From Salinicola lusitanus (GTDB lineage: Bacteria; Pseudomonadota; Gammaproteobacteria; Pseudomonadales; Halomonadaceae), in the NCBI RefSeq assembly GCF_003206045.1, contig NZ_PZJM01000009.1:62001-126000 (forward strand): a DNA stretch of 64,000 nt, given 5' to 3'. Under the pieces are notes generated by a model. The model was not told the DNA's origin, did not search any database, and saw only the letters and a list, made by a program, of their open reading frames with translations. The position numbers were made by a program, and so were the translations under genes. Shown here piece by piece: positions 46,154 to 55,527 of the stretch (within the stretch, counting starts at the first letter, position 1; each line of letters starts with the position of its first letter).

Positions 46154-46632
46154 ATCAACCACCCCGACACCGCAGTCAGCGGTCCCCAAGGCAACGGCAC
46201 GTGCAATATCGAGGCGAACAGCAAGTTGATAGCCAGGGCGATGATCAGCGCGACGACTGCCGCGCGTCGCGGATGCACCCGGTTGGCAATCATCAGGGCG
46301 AACAGCAATAGAGTCGCGGTGATGAGAAAGCCCAGCGGCTCCACCAGTAGTACGTATGCAATGATGGCCACGGGGATCAACCAGAAATTGATCGCGAGTC
46401 GCCAGCGCTTCGACCAATCGGGTCGCTCGAACAGCGGTCCCATACGACGCTTCTTGATACCGGCGAAAAGTATGGAGAGCCCTGCCAGTGCGAGACCACT
46501 ACCGGTGAGCGTAGGAAAGAGATTAGGGCCGTAGGCAAAGCCTTGAGGTTGCGGCAGTGCGGTGGCCCAGACACAGAGCCCAGCCCCCGCCAGAACCACT
46601 GCTGGCCCCAATATGATGTCATGTACCCGCAT
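46147..46632 (-). CDS. tctB: TTT transporter small membrane subunit TctB (system 3)
   Basis: 161 residues from the ATG at 46632, which has GGAG eight bases upstream; longer upstream reading lacks a ribosome-binding site. Four hydrophobic segments with a glycine/proline loop (QPQGFAYGPNLFPTLTGSG) after the first, as in TctB. Translationally coupled to tctA. An IclR-type site lies 100 bp before it. Confidence 0.85.
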   Translation of the reverse strand: MRVHDIILGPAVVLAGAGLCVWATALPQPQGFAYGPNLFPTLTGSGLALAGLSILFAGIKKRRMGPLFERPDWSKRWRLAINFWLIPVAIIAYVLLVEPLGFLITATLLLFALMIANRVHPRRAAVVALIIALAINLLFASILHVPLPWGPLTAVSGWLIW

Positions 46633-46731
46633 AACGCAGTCTCCATGGTGAGAAACCAAGACGCTGGTTCGATCTGTCTTTGGGTCCCAGCGCCACTTAC
46701 CATGGAAAATACGCTTTAAAAAAACACTATC

Positions 46732-46748
46732 AATCCGCAATTCGGATT
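46732..46748. promoter_or_regulatory. IclR-type operator 2 (before tctB-tctA)
   Basis: AATCCG-caatt-CGGATT, perfect 6-bp arms and 5-base spacer, differing from operators 1 and 3 by one symmetric base. It lies between the IclR gene's 3' end and tctB. Confidence 0.65.
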
Positions 46749-46786
46749 ATAGACTCACCTTTCTCTTCTCAATTCTTGATGCAGAC

Positions 46787-47590
46787 TTACGGCTTTCCCG
46801 CCCAGCCCAGTTCGCGCGAGATGGCGTCGGCAGTGCGTATGACGGTCGGAGCCAGACCGTCCTGACGAGCGAGTGGCAGCCGACTGGCCGGGCCTGAAAC
46901 ACTGATGGAGGCGAACACCCGTCCTCGACTGTCTCGGATAGGTGCACCGACACAGCGCACGTCGAGCTCGTTCTCCTCGTCGTCACGGGAGAAGCCACGC
47001 TCACGAATACGCTGCAGATCTTCGCGGAGTGCAGACATCTCGACCAAGGTATGTTCCGTTCTGCGCTCCAGCCCCTCCTCCTCGACGATACGCTCGATCA
47101 GGGCCTCGCTTTGAAAAGCCAGGAACGCCTTGCCAACGCTAGTGCAGTGGACCGGCGCGGCCTCGATGGTGGTCAGCGTTGTCAGGCGAGCATCGCCCAT
47201 CTCCTCGCGCTCGATGCAGACCATCTGGCTACCGTCGAACATATGCAGATGCACGATATCTCCAGTGATCTGATGGAGCTCGAGCACGTGAGGTCTCGCG
47301 TGACGGTCAAGATCCAGATTGGCGAGTACTGCACTGCCGTAATAGAACATTCTCAGCCCAAGGCGGTAGTCACCTCGGCGATGGTCCTGATCGATCATGC
47401 CAATCTCGCGCAGAGACGCCACGATGCGGTGAATGGTCGTTCTCGGCAGCCCGGTCATCTCGACCATGTCCGTAATCGACAAGTGTCCTTTCGAACGCGA
47501 AAAACAATCGAGCACTTTCGCCATCTTGTAGAACGATTTGGCACCGGCATCGCGGCCGTCCTGTATGGCCGACCTTGGAATATCGTTCAT
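46787..47590 (-). CDS. IclR-family regulator of the TTT/TRAP/kinase island
   Basis: 267-residue IclR regulator: winged helix-turn-helix (SFYKMAKVLDCFSRSKGHLSITDMVEMTGLPRTTIHRIVASLREIGM), then the effector domain with APVHCTSVGKAFLAF and a GFSRDDEENELDVRCVGAPIRDSRGRVFASISVSG core. ATG at 47590 follows GGAGG. Divergent from the kinase gene, downstream of which are TRAP and oxidase genes; same strand as tctBA. Three matching palindromes lie before three units around it. Ligand likely an intermediate of the pathway. Confidence 0.93.
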   Translation of the reverse strand: MNDIPRSAIQDGRDAGAKSFYKMAKVLDCFSRSKGHLSITDMVEMTGLPRTTIHRIVASLREIGMIDQDHRRGDYRLGLRMFYYGSAVLANLDLDRHARPHVLELHQITGDIVHLHMFDGSQMVCIEREEMGDARLTTLTTIEAAPVHCTSVGKAFLAFQSEALIERIVEEEGLERRTEHTLVEMSALREDLQRIRERGFSRDDEENELDVRCVGAPIRDSRGRVFASISVSGPASRLPLARQDGLAPTVIRTADAISRELGWAGKP

Positions 47591-47739
47591 CGTGTCCCTC
47601 CTGAATGACAGCAAGATCGCACGTTCATAGCCGGCTATCAACGTAACCAATGTCTTAAAGTTCCATTTTTATTTTCGATCTGGCCACAAACGGAGAGATA
47701 TCAGCATAAAGTGGATATTGACTTATCCAGCACCAAGGT

Positions 47740-47756
47740 ATTCCGTATAACGGAAT
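47740..47756. promoter_or_regulatory. IclR-type operator 3 (before the kinase-TRAP operon)
   Basis: ATTCCG-tataa-CGGAAT, perfect 6-bp arms. The spacer forms a TATAAC resembling a -10 element, so binding would occlude the promoter. It lies 18 bp before the chosen kinase start, in the divergent gap with iclR. Confidence 0.75.
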
Positions 47757-47773
47757 TGAAAATGGAGCTGGCA

Positions 47774-49480
47774 GTGAAGAAGCTAATCAACGATCCGCGA
47801 GATGTGGTACACGAACTGCTCGAGGGACTAGCAGATACCAATCCGACGATTGCCCTGCTCGAAGGCGAGAACGTGGTCGTGCGCTCGGACCTGCCCGACT
47901 CGCCGGATGCAAGACCGGTGGCTATCATCTCCGGCGGCGGCAGCGGTCATGAGCCGGCCCACGCCGGCTTCGTCGGCGCTGGCATGCTCTCTGCCGCCGT
48001 CGCCGGCGACGTATTCACCTCCCCAAGCGTTGACGCGGTTCATGCCGCCATCCGGGCCACGGCGGGTCCAAGAGGGGCACTGCTGGTGGTCAAGAACTAC
48101 ACCGGCGACCGGCTCAACTTCACCCTGGCGGCCGAACTCGCCAGCGCCGAGGGCATTCCCACGGAAGTGGTGATGGTCGCCGACGATGTCGCATTACGCG
48201 AGACGCTACCCGCCGATCGCAGCAGGGGCCTGGCCGGTACGGTGCTGGTTCACAAGATCGCCGGTGCCAGTGCGGCCCGCGGCGACTCGCTCGAGCGGGT
48301 AACGCGCCAGGCTCGCGAGGCAGCCGCATCGCTCGTCACCATGGGTATCGCCCTGGGCTCGTGCATCGTACCCACCGCAGGCCAGGAGGGTTTCTCACTC
48401 GGTGAGCGGGAGATCGAATTCGGCCTGGGTATCCACGGCGAAAAGGGCGTCCGCAAGGCCGAACTGATGACGGCGGACGCCATCGTCGACGAGATACTCG
48501 ACACGCTGCTGGGCCACTTCGACGACTCGAGCAAGCGTGTCGGACTGCTGGTCAATGGCCTGGGTGCCACGCCACCGATGGAACTCGCGATCGTGGCTCG
48601 GCGCGCCATCGCCAAGCTGCGCGAACGCGGGCTGCGCGTCGAGCGGCTGTGGAGCGGCAACTTCATGACCGCGCTCGAAATGGCCGGTTGCTCGCTTACC
48701 TTGCTGCCACTTGACGACACCCGGATCGAACAACTCGACGCAGCCACCGAGGTACGCATCTGGCCACGCGCGGCCACCGTCGCCGAGGCGCGCCATACGC
48801 GATCGTTGTCAGCCGCACCGACGACAGCCCGCGCATCGGCAACCCGTGGTGAACCGGATCCTGTACTCCAGCGCGCCGTGCTCGACGTCGCCACTTGCCT
48901 GATAGCAAACGAATCCCACCTCACCCGGCTCGATGCCGCCACCGGCGACGGCGACCTGGGTGCGAGCATGACGCGAGGTGCCCAAGCCCTGCGCGATCTG
49001 CCAGACGCAGTATTCGCCTCGCCCAAAGTCTGTCTCGCCGCCGCCGGGGATACGCTGCGCCGGGCCATCGCAGGCAGCTCCGGCCCCTTCTACGCCACGG
49101 CACTGCTACGTGCCGCACAGGTGCTGCCGGAAGAGAGTGCGAAAGCGGAGGACTGGTCGGCAGCGCTGGTCGCAGCGCAGCGGATCATCTCGGAGATCGG
49201 CGGTGCCGGGCCCGGTGACCGAACCATGGTGGATGCGCTGGCTCCCGCCAGTGATGCCTTCGCGACAGCGATAGCCAGGGGCGAGGACGCCCTGTCTGCA
49301 CTCGACCAAGCGGTGACAGCAGCTCGAGAAGGCGCCAAAGCCACTGCGGAGATGCTACCGGCCTTCGGTCGCGCGGCCTATCTCGGCGAACGAGCCCTGG
49401 GTACGCCGGATGGCGGCGCCTTCGCGGTATCGCTCTGGCTGGAAGCGCTGCACGACTCGCTGACCAGGCACTCGAGCTGA
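47774..49480 (+). CDS. Single-chain dihydroxyacetone-type kinase (DhaK-DhaL fusion)
   Basis: 568-residue ATP-dependent kinase with DAK1 (DhaK) and DAK2 (DhaL) domains in one chain. GTG at 47774 with GGAG six bases upstream gives the typical MKKLINDPRDVVHELLEGL; an ATG four codons earlier lacks such a site. DAK1: ISGGGSGHEP (52-61) and H221 in GLGIHGEKG, the residue that binds the substrate carbonyl covalently. DAK2: D387, D392 and D394 in LDAATGDGDLG bind Mg-ATP. Substrate may be dihydroxyacetone or a related keto-sugar (erythrulose-type). First gene of the kinase-TRAP-oxidase run. Confidence 0.93.
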   Translation: MKKLINDPRDVVHELLEGLADTNPTIALLEGENVVVRSDLPDSPDARPVAIISGGGSGHEPAHAGFVGAGMLSAAVAGDVFTSPSVDAVHAAIRATAGPRGALLVVKNYTGDRLNFTLAAELASAEGIPTEVVMVADDVALRETLPADRSRGLAGTVLVHKIAGASAARGDSLERVTRQAREAAASLVTMGIALGSCIVPTAGQEGFSLGEREIEFGLGIHGEKGVRKAELMTADAIVDEILDTLLGHFDDSSKRVGLLVNGLGATPPMELAIVARRAIAKLRERGLRVERLWSGNFMTALEMAGCSLTLLPLDDTRIEQLDAATEVRIWPRAATVAEARHTRSLSAAPTTARASATRGEPDPVLQRAVLDVATCLIANESHLTRLDAATGDGDLGASMTRGAQALRDLPDAVFASPKVCLAAAGDTLRRAIAGSSGPFYATALLRAAQVLPEESAKAEDWSAALVAAQRIISEIGGAGPGDRTMVDALAPASDAFATAIARGEDALSALDQAVTAAREGAKATAEMLPAFGRAAYLGERALGTPDGGAFAVSLWLEALHDSLTRHSS

Positions 49481-49598
49481 AGGCGCCTCGCACTCTCACT
49501 GGAGGCGCGTTACCGCAAGAATCCAGGTAGAAGGCTCGCAGGGTTCATCATCAGGCCGGCGAGCGGCATCACCCACGAACCACTCGGGGACTTTGTAC

Positions 49599-50621
49599 AT
49601 GAAAACGATAACGGTAACCCTCGCCTTGGCCCTGGGCCTGAGCTGTGGCGCCGCAAAGGCGCAGGAATATACGCTCAAATACTCCTTCGCCGACGTGGAC
49701 CAACCAGCCGCCAACGCCGCCGCCGCACATGCCTACGTATTCGAGGAGGCGCTGGAGCGTCTCAGCGGCGGGCGCATCGAGGTCGATGTCTTTCCCAACG
49801 GCCAACTGGGCGACGCCCGCTCCATGGCCCAGCAGGTCCGTCGCGGCACCATCGATGTGGCGAGTTTCTCATCGGGTGTCTTCGCCTCGCTCTACTATCC
49901 CGAGCTTGGCATCATCGACCTGCCATTTCTCTATGCCACCCGCGCGGACATGGTCGAGAAGCTTTCCACCCACCAGCCCTTCATCGCCGAACTGCTCGAC
50001 GACGTCGCCGAGTCCACGGGCGTGCGTATTCTCGGCTTCGAGCCATACGGCTTTCGCAATTTCACTACCGCGGATACCCCCATTCATCGCCCAGAGGACA
50101 TGCGGGGTTTGAAAATGCGGACCCAGGAGATCGTGCCGCACCAGGAGTTGATGCGAGCGCTCGGTGCCTCACCCACTCCGATCCCCTTTCTCGAACTTTA
50201 CAGCGCATTACAGACCGGCGTCGTCGACGGCGAGGAGAACCCGCTGGCCACCATCCAGCAGCAGAAGTTCTATCAGGTACAGAACCATCTCACGCTCTCG
50301 GGCCATCTCATGACCATCGCGGCGATTTTCGTCAACGAAGCATGGTACGCCGGGCTGCCCGATGATCTACGCGCTGCCGTCGATCAGGCCAATGCCGAGG
50401 CATCGCTGGCCTATGCCGGCGTCGGTGCGATCCAGGACGTCCTGGCACTCGACCAGCTCGAGGAGGAGGGTATGACGATCTATGCGCTCTCGCCCGAGGA
50501 GCGCCAAGCGTTTCGAGATGCCACTGCCAAGCCTCTACGCGAATGGGCGATCGACGAGTACGGCGACGAGTTCGCTCAGGGCTTCTTCGACTACCTGGAC
50601 GGCTTCGACGAGGCATCGTGA
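49599..50621 (+). CDS. dctP: TRAP transporter solute-binding protein DctP
   Basis: 340-residue DctP-family binding protein; signal peptide MKTITVTLALALGLSCGAAKAQ. Motifs: GQLGDARSMAQQVRRGTIDVA, the ligand-carboxylate Arg in GLKMRTQE, and FLELYSALQTGVVDGEENPLATI. It feeds an organic acid to DctQM at 51227-53022. The gene for a second binding protein between it and dctQ is decayed. Confidence 0.93.
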   Translation: MKTITVTLALALGLSCGAAKAQEYTLKYSFADVDQPAANAAAAHAYVFEEALERLSGGRIEVDVFPNGQLGDARSMAQQVRRGTIDVASFSSGVFASLYYPELGIIDLPFLYATRADMVEKLSTHQPFIAELLDDVAESTGVRILGFEPYGFRNFTTADTPIHRPEDMRGLKMRTQEIVPHQELMRALGASPTPIPFLELYSALQTGVVDGEENPLATIQQQKFYQVQNHLTLSGHLMTIAAIFVNEAWYAGLPDDLRAAVDQANAEASLAYAGVGAIQDVLALDQLEEEGMTIYALSPEERQAFRDATAKPLREWAIDEYGDEFAQGFFDYLDGFDEAS

Positions 50622-50683
50622 TGCGGTGAAAGCTCGAGCCGGGCCGGGCCAATTTGGCCTTCATCACTACCGGGGCATAGCGC

Positions 50684-51184
50684 ATGAAACCGACGTTTCG
50701 TCTTGCACTGCTACTCGCCGTCGCCTCGCACGAGGCCTCGGCACGCCCCCAACGGCCACGCCGTTCAGGGAGTGCTAGAGCGCACTGCAGATGGGCGTGG
50801 TGGATGGCCAGCGCTCCGGGTGGTGATACAGCAGCAAAAGCACGACCAGGTGCAGGGCCAACCGACCCACTCGGGTCATCTCATGACCATCGCCGGCATG
50901 GTCGTCGACGAGCAGTGGTATCAGCCTCTGCCCGAGGATCTTCGCCCGCCCGCGGACGAGGCTCAGACGGAGGCCACCCTCCCCATGCCGGCATCAGCGC
51001 CATGCAGGACGTGCTCGCGCTCGAGACTCGGATCGACGAAGGGTGGATATCCAGGCATCGACACCCGAGCGGCTCGAGGTCCTTCACGAGGTCCCTCCCC
51101 CAGGCCAGTCGGTGTGCGATCGACGAGACTGGAGAAGCGTTCGTGAACGACGGCTTTGACACCATCGACTCGGTCGACGACTGA
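50684..51184 (+). pseudogene. Decayed second dctP
   Basis: An intact-looking start and signal (MKPTFRLALLLAVASHEASA) runs into sequence that, in shifting frames, matches the C-terminal half of the neighbouring DctP: LQMGVVDGQ, VIQQQKHDQVQ, SGHLMTIAGMVVDEQWYQPLPEDLR, then AMQDVLALETR. The middle of the gene is deleted and several frameshifts are present. It is a tandem duplicate losing function. Confidence 0.8.
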
Positions 51185-51226
51185 TTTTCTCAGTGCGGCG
51201 CATTCGCCGGATTTCGAGGTCTTCTC

Positions 51227-51739
51227 ATGCAACGACTCACGACTTTTCTCGGACATGGTGATCGCGTCGTGTTCTGGATCACCGCCACCCTCGCTGGCGC
51301 GCTACTTCTGATGATGTCGATTCTGGTCATATGGATGGTCGTCGCTCGCTACTTGTTCAACGCTCCGGTGTTCTGGGGCGATGAGATGTCGCGCTATCTG
51401 ATGTTTTCTCTGGTGATGATCGGCAGCGCCATCGCCATACGGCTCCAGCAGCATCCTCGGCTGACCTTTCTGCTTACCGCCCTGCCGGCACGTCTGCAGA
51501 TCACCCTGGAGTGGTTGATAGATACCATCGTCATCGGCACGCTGCTGGTGATTCTGATCCAGGGGGCATTATTGGCGGTCGATGAATCCATCATGCGAAC
51601 GCCATCGCTGCGTGTCTCCTACTTGTGGGTCTATCTCTCTTACCCGCTGGGGGCGGGGCTGTCGATCCTCCAGGTGTTCGGCCGGCACTTCGGCCCCGAT
51701 AGACGCGAAGCACTGGGCGAGATCGAGGGAGTCGTCTGA
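51227..51739 (+). CDS. dctQ: TRAP transporter small permease DctQ
   Basis: 170 residues, four membrane segments, with MVVARYLFNAPVFWGDEMSRYLMFSLVMIGSAIAIR, the typical DctQ core (the W-x-x-E pair). Overlaps dctM by one base at TGATG, so translation is coupled. Confidence 0.9.
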   Translation: MQRLTTFLGHGDRVVFWITATLAGALLLMMSILVIWMVVARYLFNAPVFWGDEMSRYLMFSLVMIGSAIAIRLQQHPRLTFLLTALPARLQITLEWLIDTIVIGTLLVILIQGALLAVDESIMRTPSLRVSYLWVYLSYPLGAGLSILQVFGRHFGPDRREALGEIEGVV

Positions 51740-53022
51740 TGTCTTTGACCCTCTTTCTCATCGGCTTCGTCGTCATGATGGCGATCGGCATTCCGCTGTC
51801 GTTCGCCATGCTGACCAGCACGATCCTGTTTTTCGTCGTCCAGGATCTGCCGCTCTTTCTGGTGGTTCAGCAGTTCTTCATCGGCATCGACAATTTCACG
51901 CTGCTTGCCATTCCCTTTTTCATGCTGGCCGGCGACCTCATGGTGGTTTCCGGCACCGCCGACAAGATGATGAATTTCTCGAACGCGCTGGTTGGACGCA
52001 CGCGCGGCGGCATGGGCTATGTGACCATCGTCTCATCGATGCTGTTCGGAGGCTGCTCCGGATCGGCTATTTCCGAAATCGCCGGGCTGGGCAAGATGCA
52101 GGTCAAGATGATGGAGAAGAACGGCTTCACGCGGGCATTCAGCACCGCGCTCGCCGTCGCCTCTTCGATCAAGGGCGCGATCATTCCACCATCGATCCCG
52201 ATGGTGCTGGTGGGAGCCATCACCGGCACATCCATCGGCGGCCTGCTCGTCGGCGGAGCCATACCCGGCACGCTGGTCTCCGTCGCCATGGCCATCGTCG
52301 TCTTCTGCTCCTCGCGCAGGATGACGCCAGTCAGGGACCGGCGCATCAGCATCGGTGAATTCTTGAAAGTCACTGCCTCATCGCTGCCCTTCCTGGCCAT
52401 GCCGATCATCATCCTCGGAGGCATTCTGTCAGGGGTCTTTACGCCCACCGAGGCATCCGCCGTGGCGGTCGGCTACGGATTTCTGCTGCTGTTGATCCGC
52501 CAAGGCCGGGCGATTCACTGGCTGACGATCTTGTTCCTGATGATTCGAAGCGCCGTGCTCTCCGCCGTGGTCCTCCTGCTCTCCGGCGCCTCGGCGGTGT
52601 TCTCCTGGGTGCTCGCCTCGGAGAGGGTCCCGGACCTGATCGCGAGCTTCATTTTCAGTTTCACCGACAACCGCTATCTCATTTTGTTGATCATCAATGT
52701 GTTCTTGCTGCTCTGGGGCATGGTGATGGACATGCTGCCGGCGATTCTCATCGTGGTACCCATGCTGATGCCGCTGGTCGTGGATCTGGGAGTCGATCCC
52801 ATCCACTTCGGGGTCGTCGTGGTCTTCAACCTGGTCATCGGCCTGATCACGCCACCCTATGGCGCGGCCCTGTTCACCGGTGCCATCGTGACCGGCATGC
52901 CCATCGGGAAGATCGTGGGCGCCATGTGGCCGCTGCTGCTCTCCGCCATCGCCACGCTGCTCCTCATCACCTACGTACCGGAGACCGTTCTCTACCTGCC
53001 CCGTCTGTTCGGGCTGGACTGA
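51739..53022 (+). CDS. dctM: TRAP transporter large permease DctM
   Basis: 427-residue large TRAP permease of the UIT superfamily, about 12 membrane segments. Motifs: DNFTLLAIPFFMLAGDLMV, GGMGYVTIVSSMLFGGCSGSAISEIAGLG, IIPPSIPMVLVGAITGTSIGGL, and FTPTEASAVAVGYGFLL. Completes the transporter with DctP and DctQ; sodium-driven organic-acid uptake is usual for the family. Confidence 0.95.
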   Translation: MSLTLFLIGFVVMMAIGIPLSFAMLTSTILFFVVQDLPLFLVVQQFFIGIDNFTLLAIPFFMLAGDLMVVSGTADKMMNFSNALVGRTRGGMGYVTIVSSMLFGGCSGSAISEIAGLGKMQVKMMEKNGFTRAFSTALAVASSIKGAIIPPSIPMVLVGAITGTSIGGLLVGGAIPGTLVSVAMAIVVFCSSRRMTPVRDRRISIGEFLKVTASSLPFLAMPIIILGGILSGVFTPTEASAVAVGYGFLLLLIRQGRAIHWLTILFLMIRSAVLSAVVLLLSGASAVFSWVLASERVPDLIASFIFSFTDNRYLILLIINVFLLLWGMVMDMLPAILIVVPMLMPLVVDLGVDPIHFGVVVVFNLVIGLITPPYGAALFTGAIVTGMPIGKIVGAMWPLLLSAIATLLLITYVPETVLYLPRLFGLD

Positions 53023-53051
53023 GCGCAACGCCTCTTACAGGAAGGAATCTC

Positions 53052-54461
53052 ATGAGCTACATGCCATCGACTCGACATACCGCACTGCCGGACAGCTTCA
53101 TCGAGGGTCTGCGCCAGATCGTCGGCGGGCGACTCAGCACCAGCCCCTCCGAGCTCGAGCGTATGGGCCGCGGCGAGTGCTGGCACCCCTCGATTCCGCC
53201 TCAGGTTGGCGTCTATCCCGAGTCGACCGAGGAGGTCGCCGCTCTCGTTAAACTGGCGGCTGCGGAGAACGTGGCGGTGATCGCCATGGGCGCGGGAACA
53301 TCGCTGGAGGGCCATACCGCCGCCCTTCATGGTGGGGTCTGTCTCGATCTCAGCCGGATGAACGAAATTCTCGAACTGCGCGCAGAGGACCTCGACGTCA
53401 CGGTGCAAGCCGGGGTCACCCGCCAGGCGCTGAATCAGTATCTGCGCGCCACCGGGCTGTTCTTTCCCGTCGACCCCGGGGCAGACGCGACTCTCGGCGG
53501 CATGGCCGCCACCCGGGCCTCGGGTACCAATGCCGTTCGCTACGGCACCATGCGCGAGAACGTGCTCAACCTCACCGTGGTGCTCGCCGACGGCAGCGTC
53601 GTGAAGACAGCGAGCCGGGCACGCAAGTCTTCCGCCGGCTACGATCTGACCCGGCTCTTCGTGGGCTCCGAGGGCACGCTCGGTATCGTCACCGAAGTGA
53701 CGGTACGCCTGGCCGGCATTCCCGAAGCAGAGAGTGCCGCCGTCTGCGCGTTTCCCGATACCGCCAGCGCTATCACCACGGCTACCGAGATCATCCAACT
53801 GGGGATTCCGGTGGCGCGCATCGAGTTCATCGACGACGTCGGCATGGCTACCGTCAACGACTTCGCCGGGCTGGACTATGCCGTGGCGCCGACGCTGTTC
53901 TTCGACTTCCACGGTACCGAGGCGGGCGTCGAGGAGCAGGCCGCGCTCGCCTCGGCCATGGCGCACGACAACGGTGGTACCGACTTCCGCTGGGCGAGCA
54001 CGCGCGAAGCGCGCAACAAGCTCTGGCAGGCCCGTCATGAATTCCACTACGCCATCCTGTCGCGTCGTCCCGGTGGCGGAATCTGGGGAACCGATGTCTG
54101 CGTGCCGATTTCGCGCCTCACCGAATGCATTCTCTTCGCCCAGCATCAGGCCAAGCGAGCGCCCTTCATGGCGGTCGCCCTGGGCCACGTCGGCGACGGC
54201 AACTTCCACATGAGCTATCTCATCGATCCAGACGATGATGCGGAGCGCGCACTGGCCGACGAACTCGCCTCGGAACTGGCGCATCACGCCATCGCGCTGG
54301 GCGGAACCTGTACCGGAGAGCACGGCGTCGGCTACGGCAAGAGCCGGTATCTGGCCGAAGAATTCGGCGACACCGGGGTGGCACTGATGCGAAAACTGAA
54401 AAGGGCACTGGATCCGAACGACATCCTCAATCCGGGAAAGATTCTACCGCCACAGTCATGA
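53052..54461 (+). CDS. FAD-linked 2-hydroxyacid dehydrogenase (second copy)
   Basis: 469-residue GlcD/LDHD-type flavoprotein from the ATG at 53052 (GGAAGGA upstream). Motifs: AMGAGTSLEGHTAALHGG, DPGADATLGGMAATRASGTNAVRYGT, ALGHVGDGNFHMSY and GGTCTGEHGVGYGKSRYLAEE. Paralogue of the enzyme at 1609-3024. It lies 30 bp after dctM, so the TRAP transporter may import the hydroxyacid it oxidises, giving a 2-oxoacid. Confidence 0.9.
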   Translation: MSYMPSTRHTALPDSFIEGLRQIVGGRLSTSPSELERMGRGECWHPSIPPQVGVYPESTEEVAALVKLAAAENVAVIAMGAGTSLEGHTAALHGGVCLDLSRMNEILELRAEDLDVTVQAGVTRQALNQYLRATGLFFPVDPGADATLGGMAATRASGTNAVRYGTMRENVLNLTVVLADGSVVKTASRARKSSAGYDLTRLFVGSEGTLGIVTEVTVRLAGIPEAESAAVCAFPDTASAITTATEIIQLGIPVARIEFIDDVGMATVNDFAGLDYAVAPTLFFDFHGTEAGVEEQAALASAMAHDNGGTDFRWASTREARNKLWQARHEFHYAILSRRPGGGIWGTDVCVPISRLTECILFAQHQAKRAPFMAVALGHVGDGNFHMSYLIDPDDDAERALADELASELAHHAIALGGTCTGEHGVGYGKSRYLAEEFGDTGVALMRKLKRALDPNDILNPGKILPPQS

Positions 54462-54567
54462 GTCCAGATCGACGGCGCTCGCCGGATCGTCGCGCTGGTC
54501 GAGCCCGTCAAGACGGCTGAAACCAGCGCGACGATGAACCGACACGACAACTCGAAAGGAACCCATC

Positions 54568-55527
54568 ATGAAACCCTGTCTCGCCTTTATTGCCTTGAGC
54601 CTGCTCTCCGCATCGACATTCGCCGCGAACTTCCCGGAGCGCCCCGTGACGATCATCGTTCCGGCAGGCGCCGGTGGAGGCGGCGATACCACGACCCGCC
54701 TGCTGGCCCGAGGCCTCGAGAAGCAACTGGGTCAGCCAATCACTATCATCAACCAGGGCCAGGGCGGCGGTGTCGTTGGTCTCACATCGATCAAGAATGC
54801 CAAACCGGACGGTTACACGGTGGGGCTGCTGTTTCCCTACGCTGGCTATCACTACACCGGTCAGGCTACTTTCTCGGTCGATGACTTCACGCCCATCGCC
54901 AGCTTCAACGGCGACAGCTCGGCACTGATCACCGCGGAGGACTCGCCATTCGACTCACTCGAGGAGGCCGTCGACGCACTGCGAAAGTCGCCATCGGAGT
55001 ACACCATTCACTGCGCTGGCGGCTGCGGAAGCGTGTGGGACGTACCGATGGCGAGCTTTCTGCTGGACGAAGGGGTGGATGTCGCCGAGATCCGCTGGAT
55101 TCCCGGCCAGGGCGCGGCGAGCGGCTTATCGGAACTAATCTCTGGGGGCGTCGATTTTCTGACCGCGTCGCTGCCCGAGGCTGGCGCCATGATCGACGCC
55201 GATATGGCGCGCGCTCTGACGGTGCTGAGTCCGACCCCGGTCGAGAACTTCGAAGACGTTCCACTGGCCGGTGAGATCGCGGACGAAGTCGTCGACGGCG
55301 GTACCTGGCGCGCGCTCGGCGGCCCAGCGGGCATGCCGCAGGAAGCAGTCGATACCTGGCAAGCGGCCGTACTCGCCGTGGTCGACTCCGACGCTTTCCG
55401 TCAGGCGATGTCTCAAGCCGGGTTCGGCATCCGCGCACTGAATGCCGGGCAGCTCACTCGTCTGATGCAGGAGCACGAAGACGACACTGCACGGGTAATG
55501 AAAGCACTCGGATACGAAGCGCCCTGA
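54568..55527 (+). CDS. Extra TTT solute-binding protein TctC (orphan, system 3 subfamily)
   Basis: 319-residue TctC/Bug protein; signal MKPCLAFIALSLLSASTFAA. Motifs: VTIIVPAGAGGGGDTTTRLLARGLEK, INQGQGGGVVGLTSI, CAGGCGSVWDVP and GGTWRALGGPAGM. No TctAB follows it; it is more like the TctC at 43517 than the others here. It may deliver to TctAB of system 3, 9 kb away, or act as a sensor protein. Last gene of the kinase-TRAP-oxidase run. Confidence 0.88.
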   Translation: MKPCLAFIALSLLSASTFAANFPERPVTIIVPAGAGGGGDTTTRLLARGLEKQLGQPITIINQGQGGGVVGLTSIKNAKPDGYTVGLLFPYAGYHYTGQATFSVDDFTPIASFNGDSSALITAEDSPFDSLEEAVDALRKSPSEYTIHCAGGCGSVWDVPMASFLLDEGVDVAEIRWIPGQGAASGLSELISGGVDFLTASLPEAGAMIDADMARALTVLSPTPVENFEDVPLAGEIADEVVDGGTWRALGGPAGMPQEAVDTWQAAVLAVVDSDAFRQAMSQAGFGIRALNAGQLTRLMQEHEDDTARVMKALGYEAP

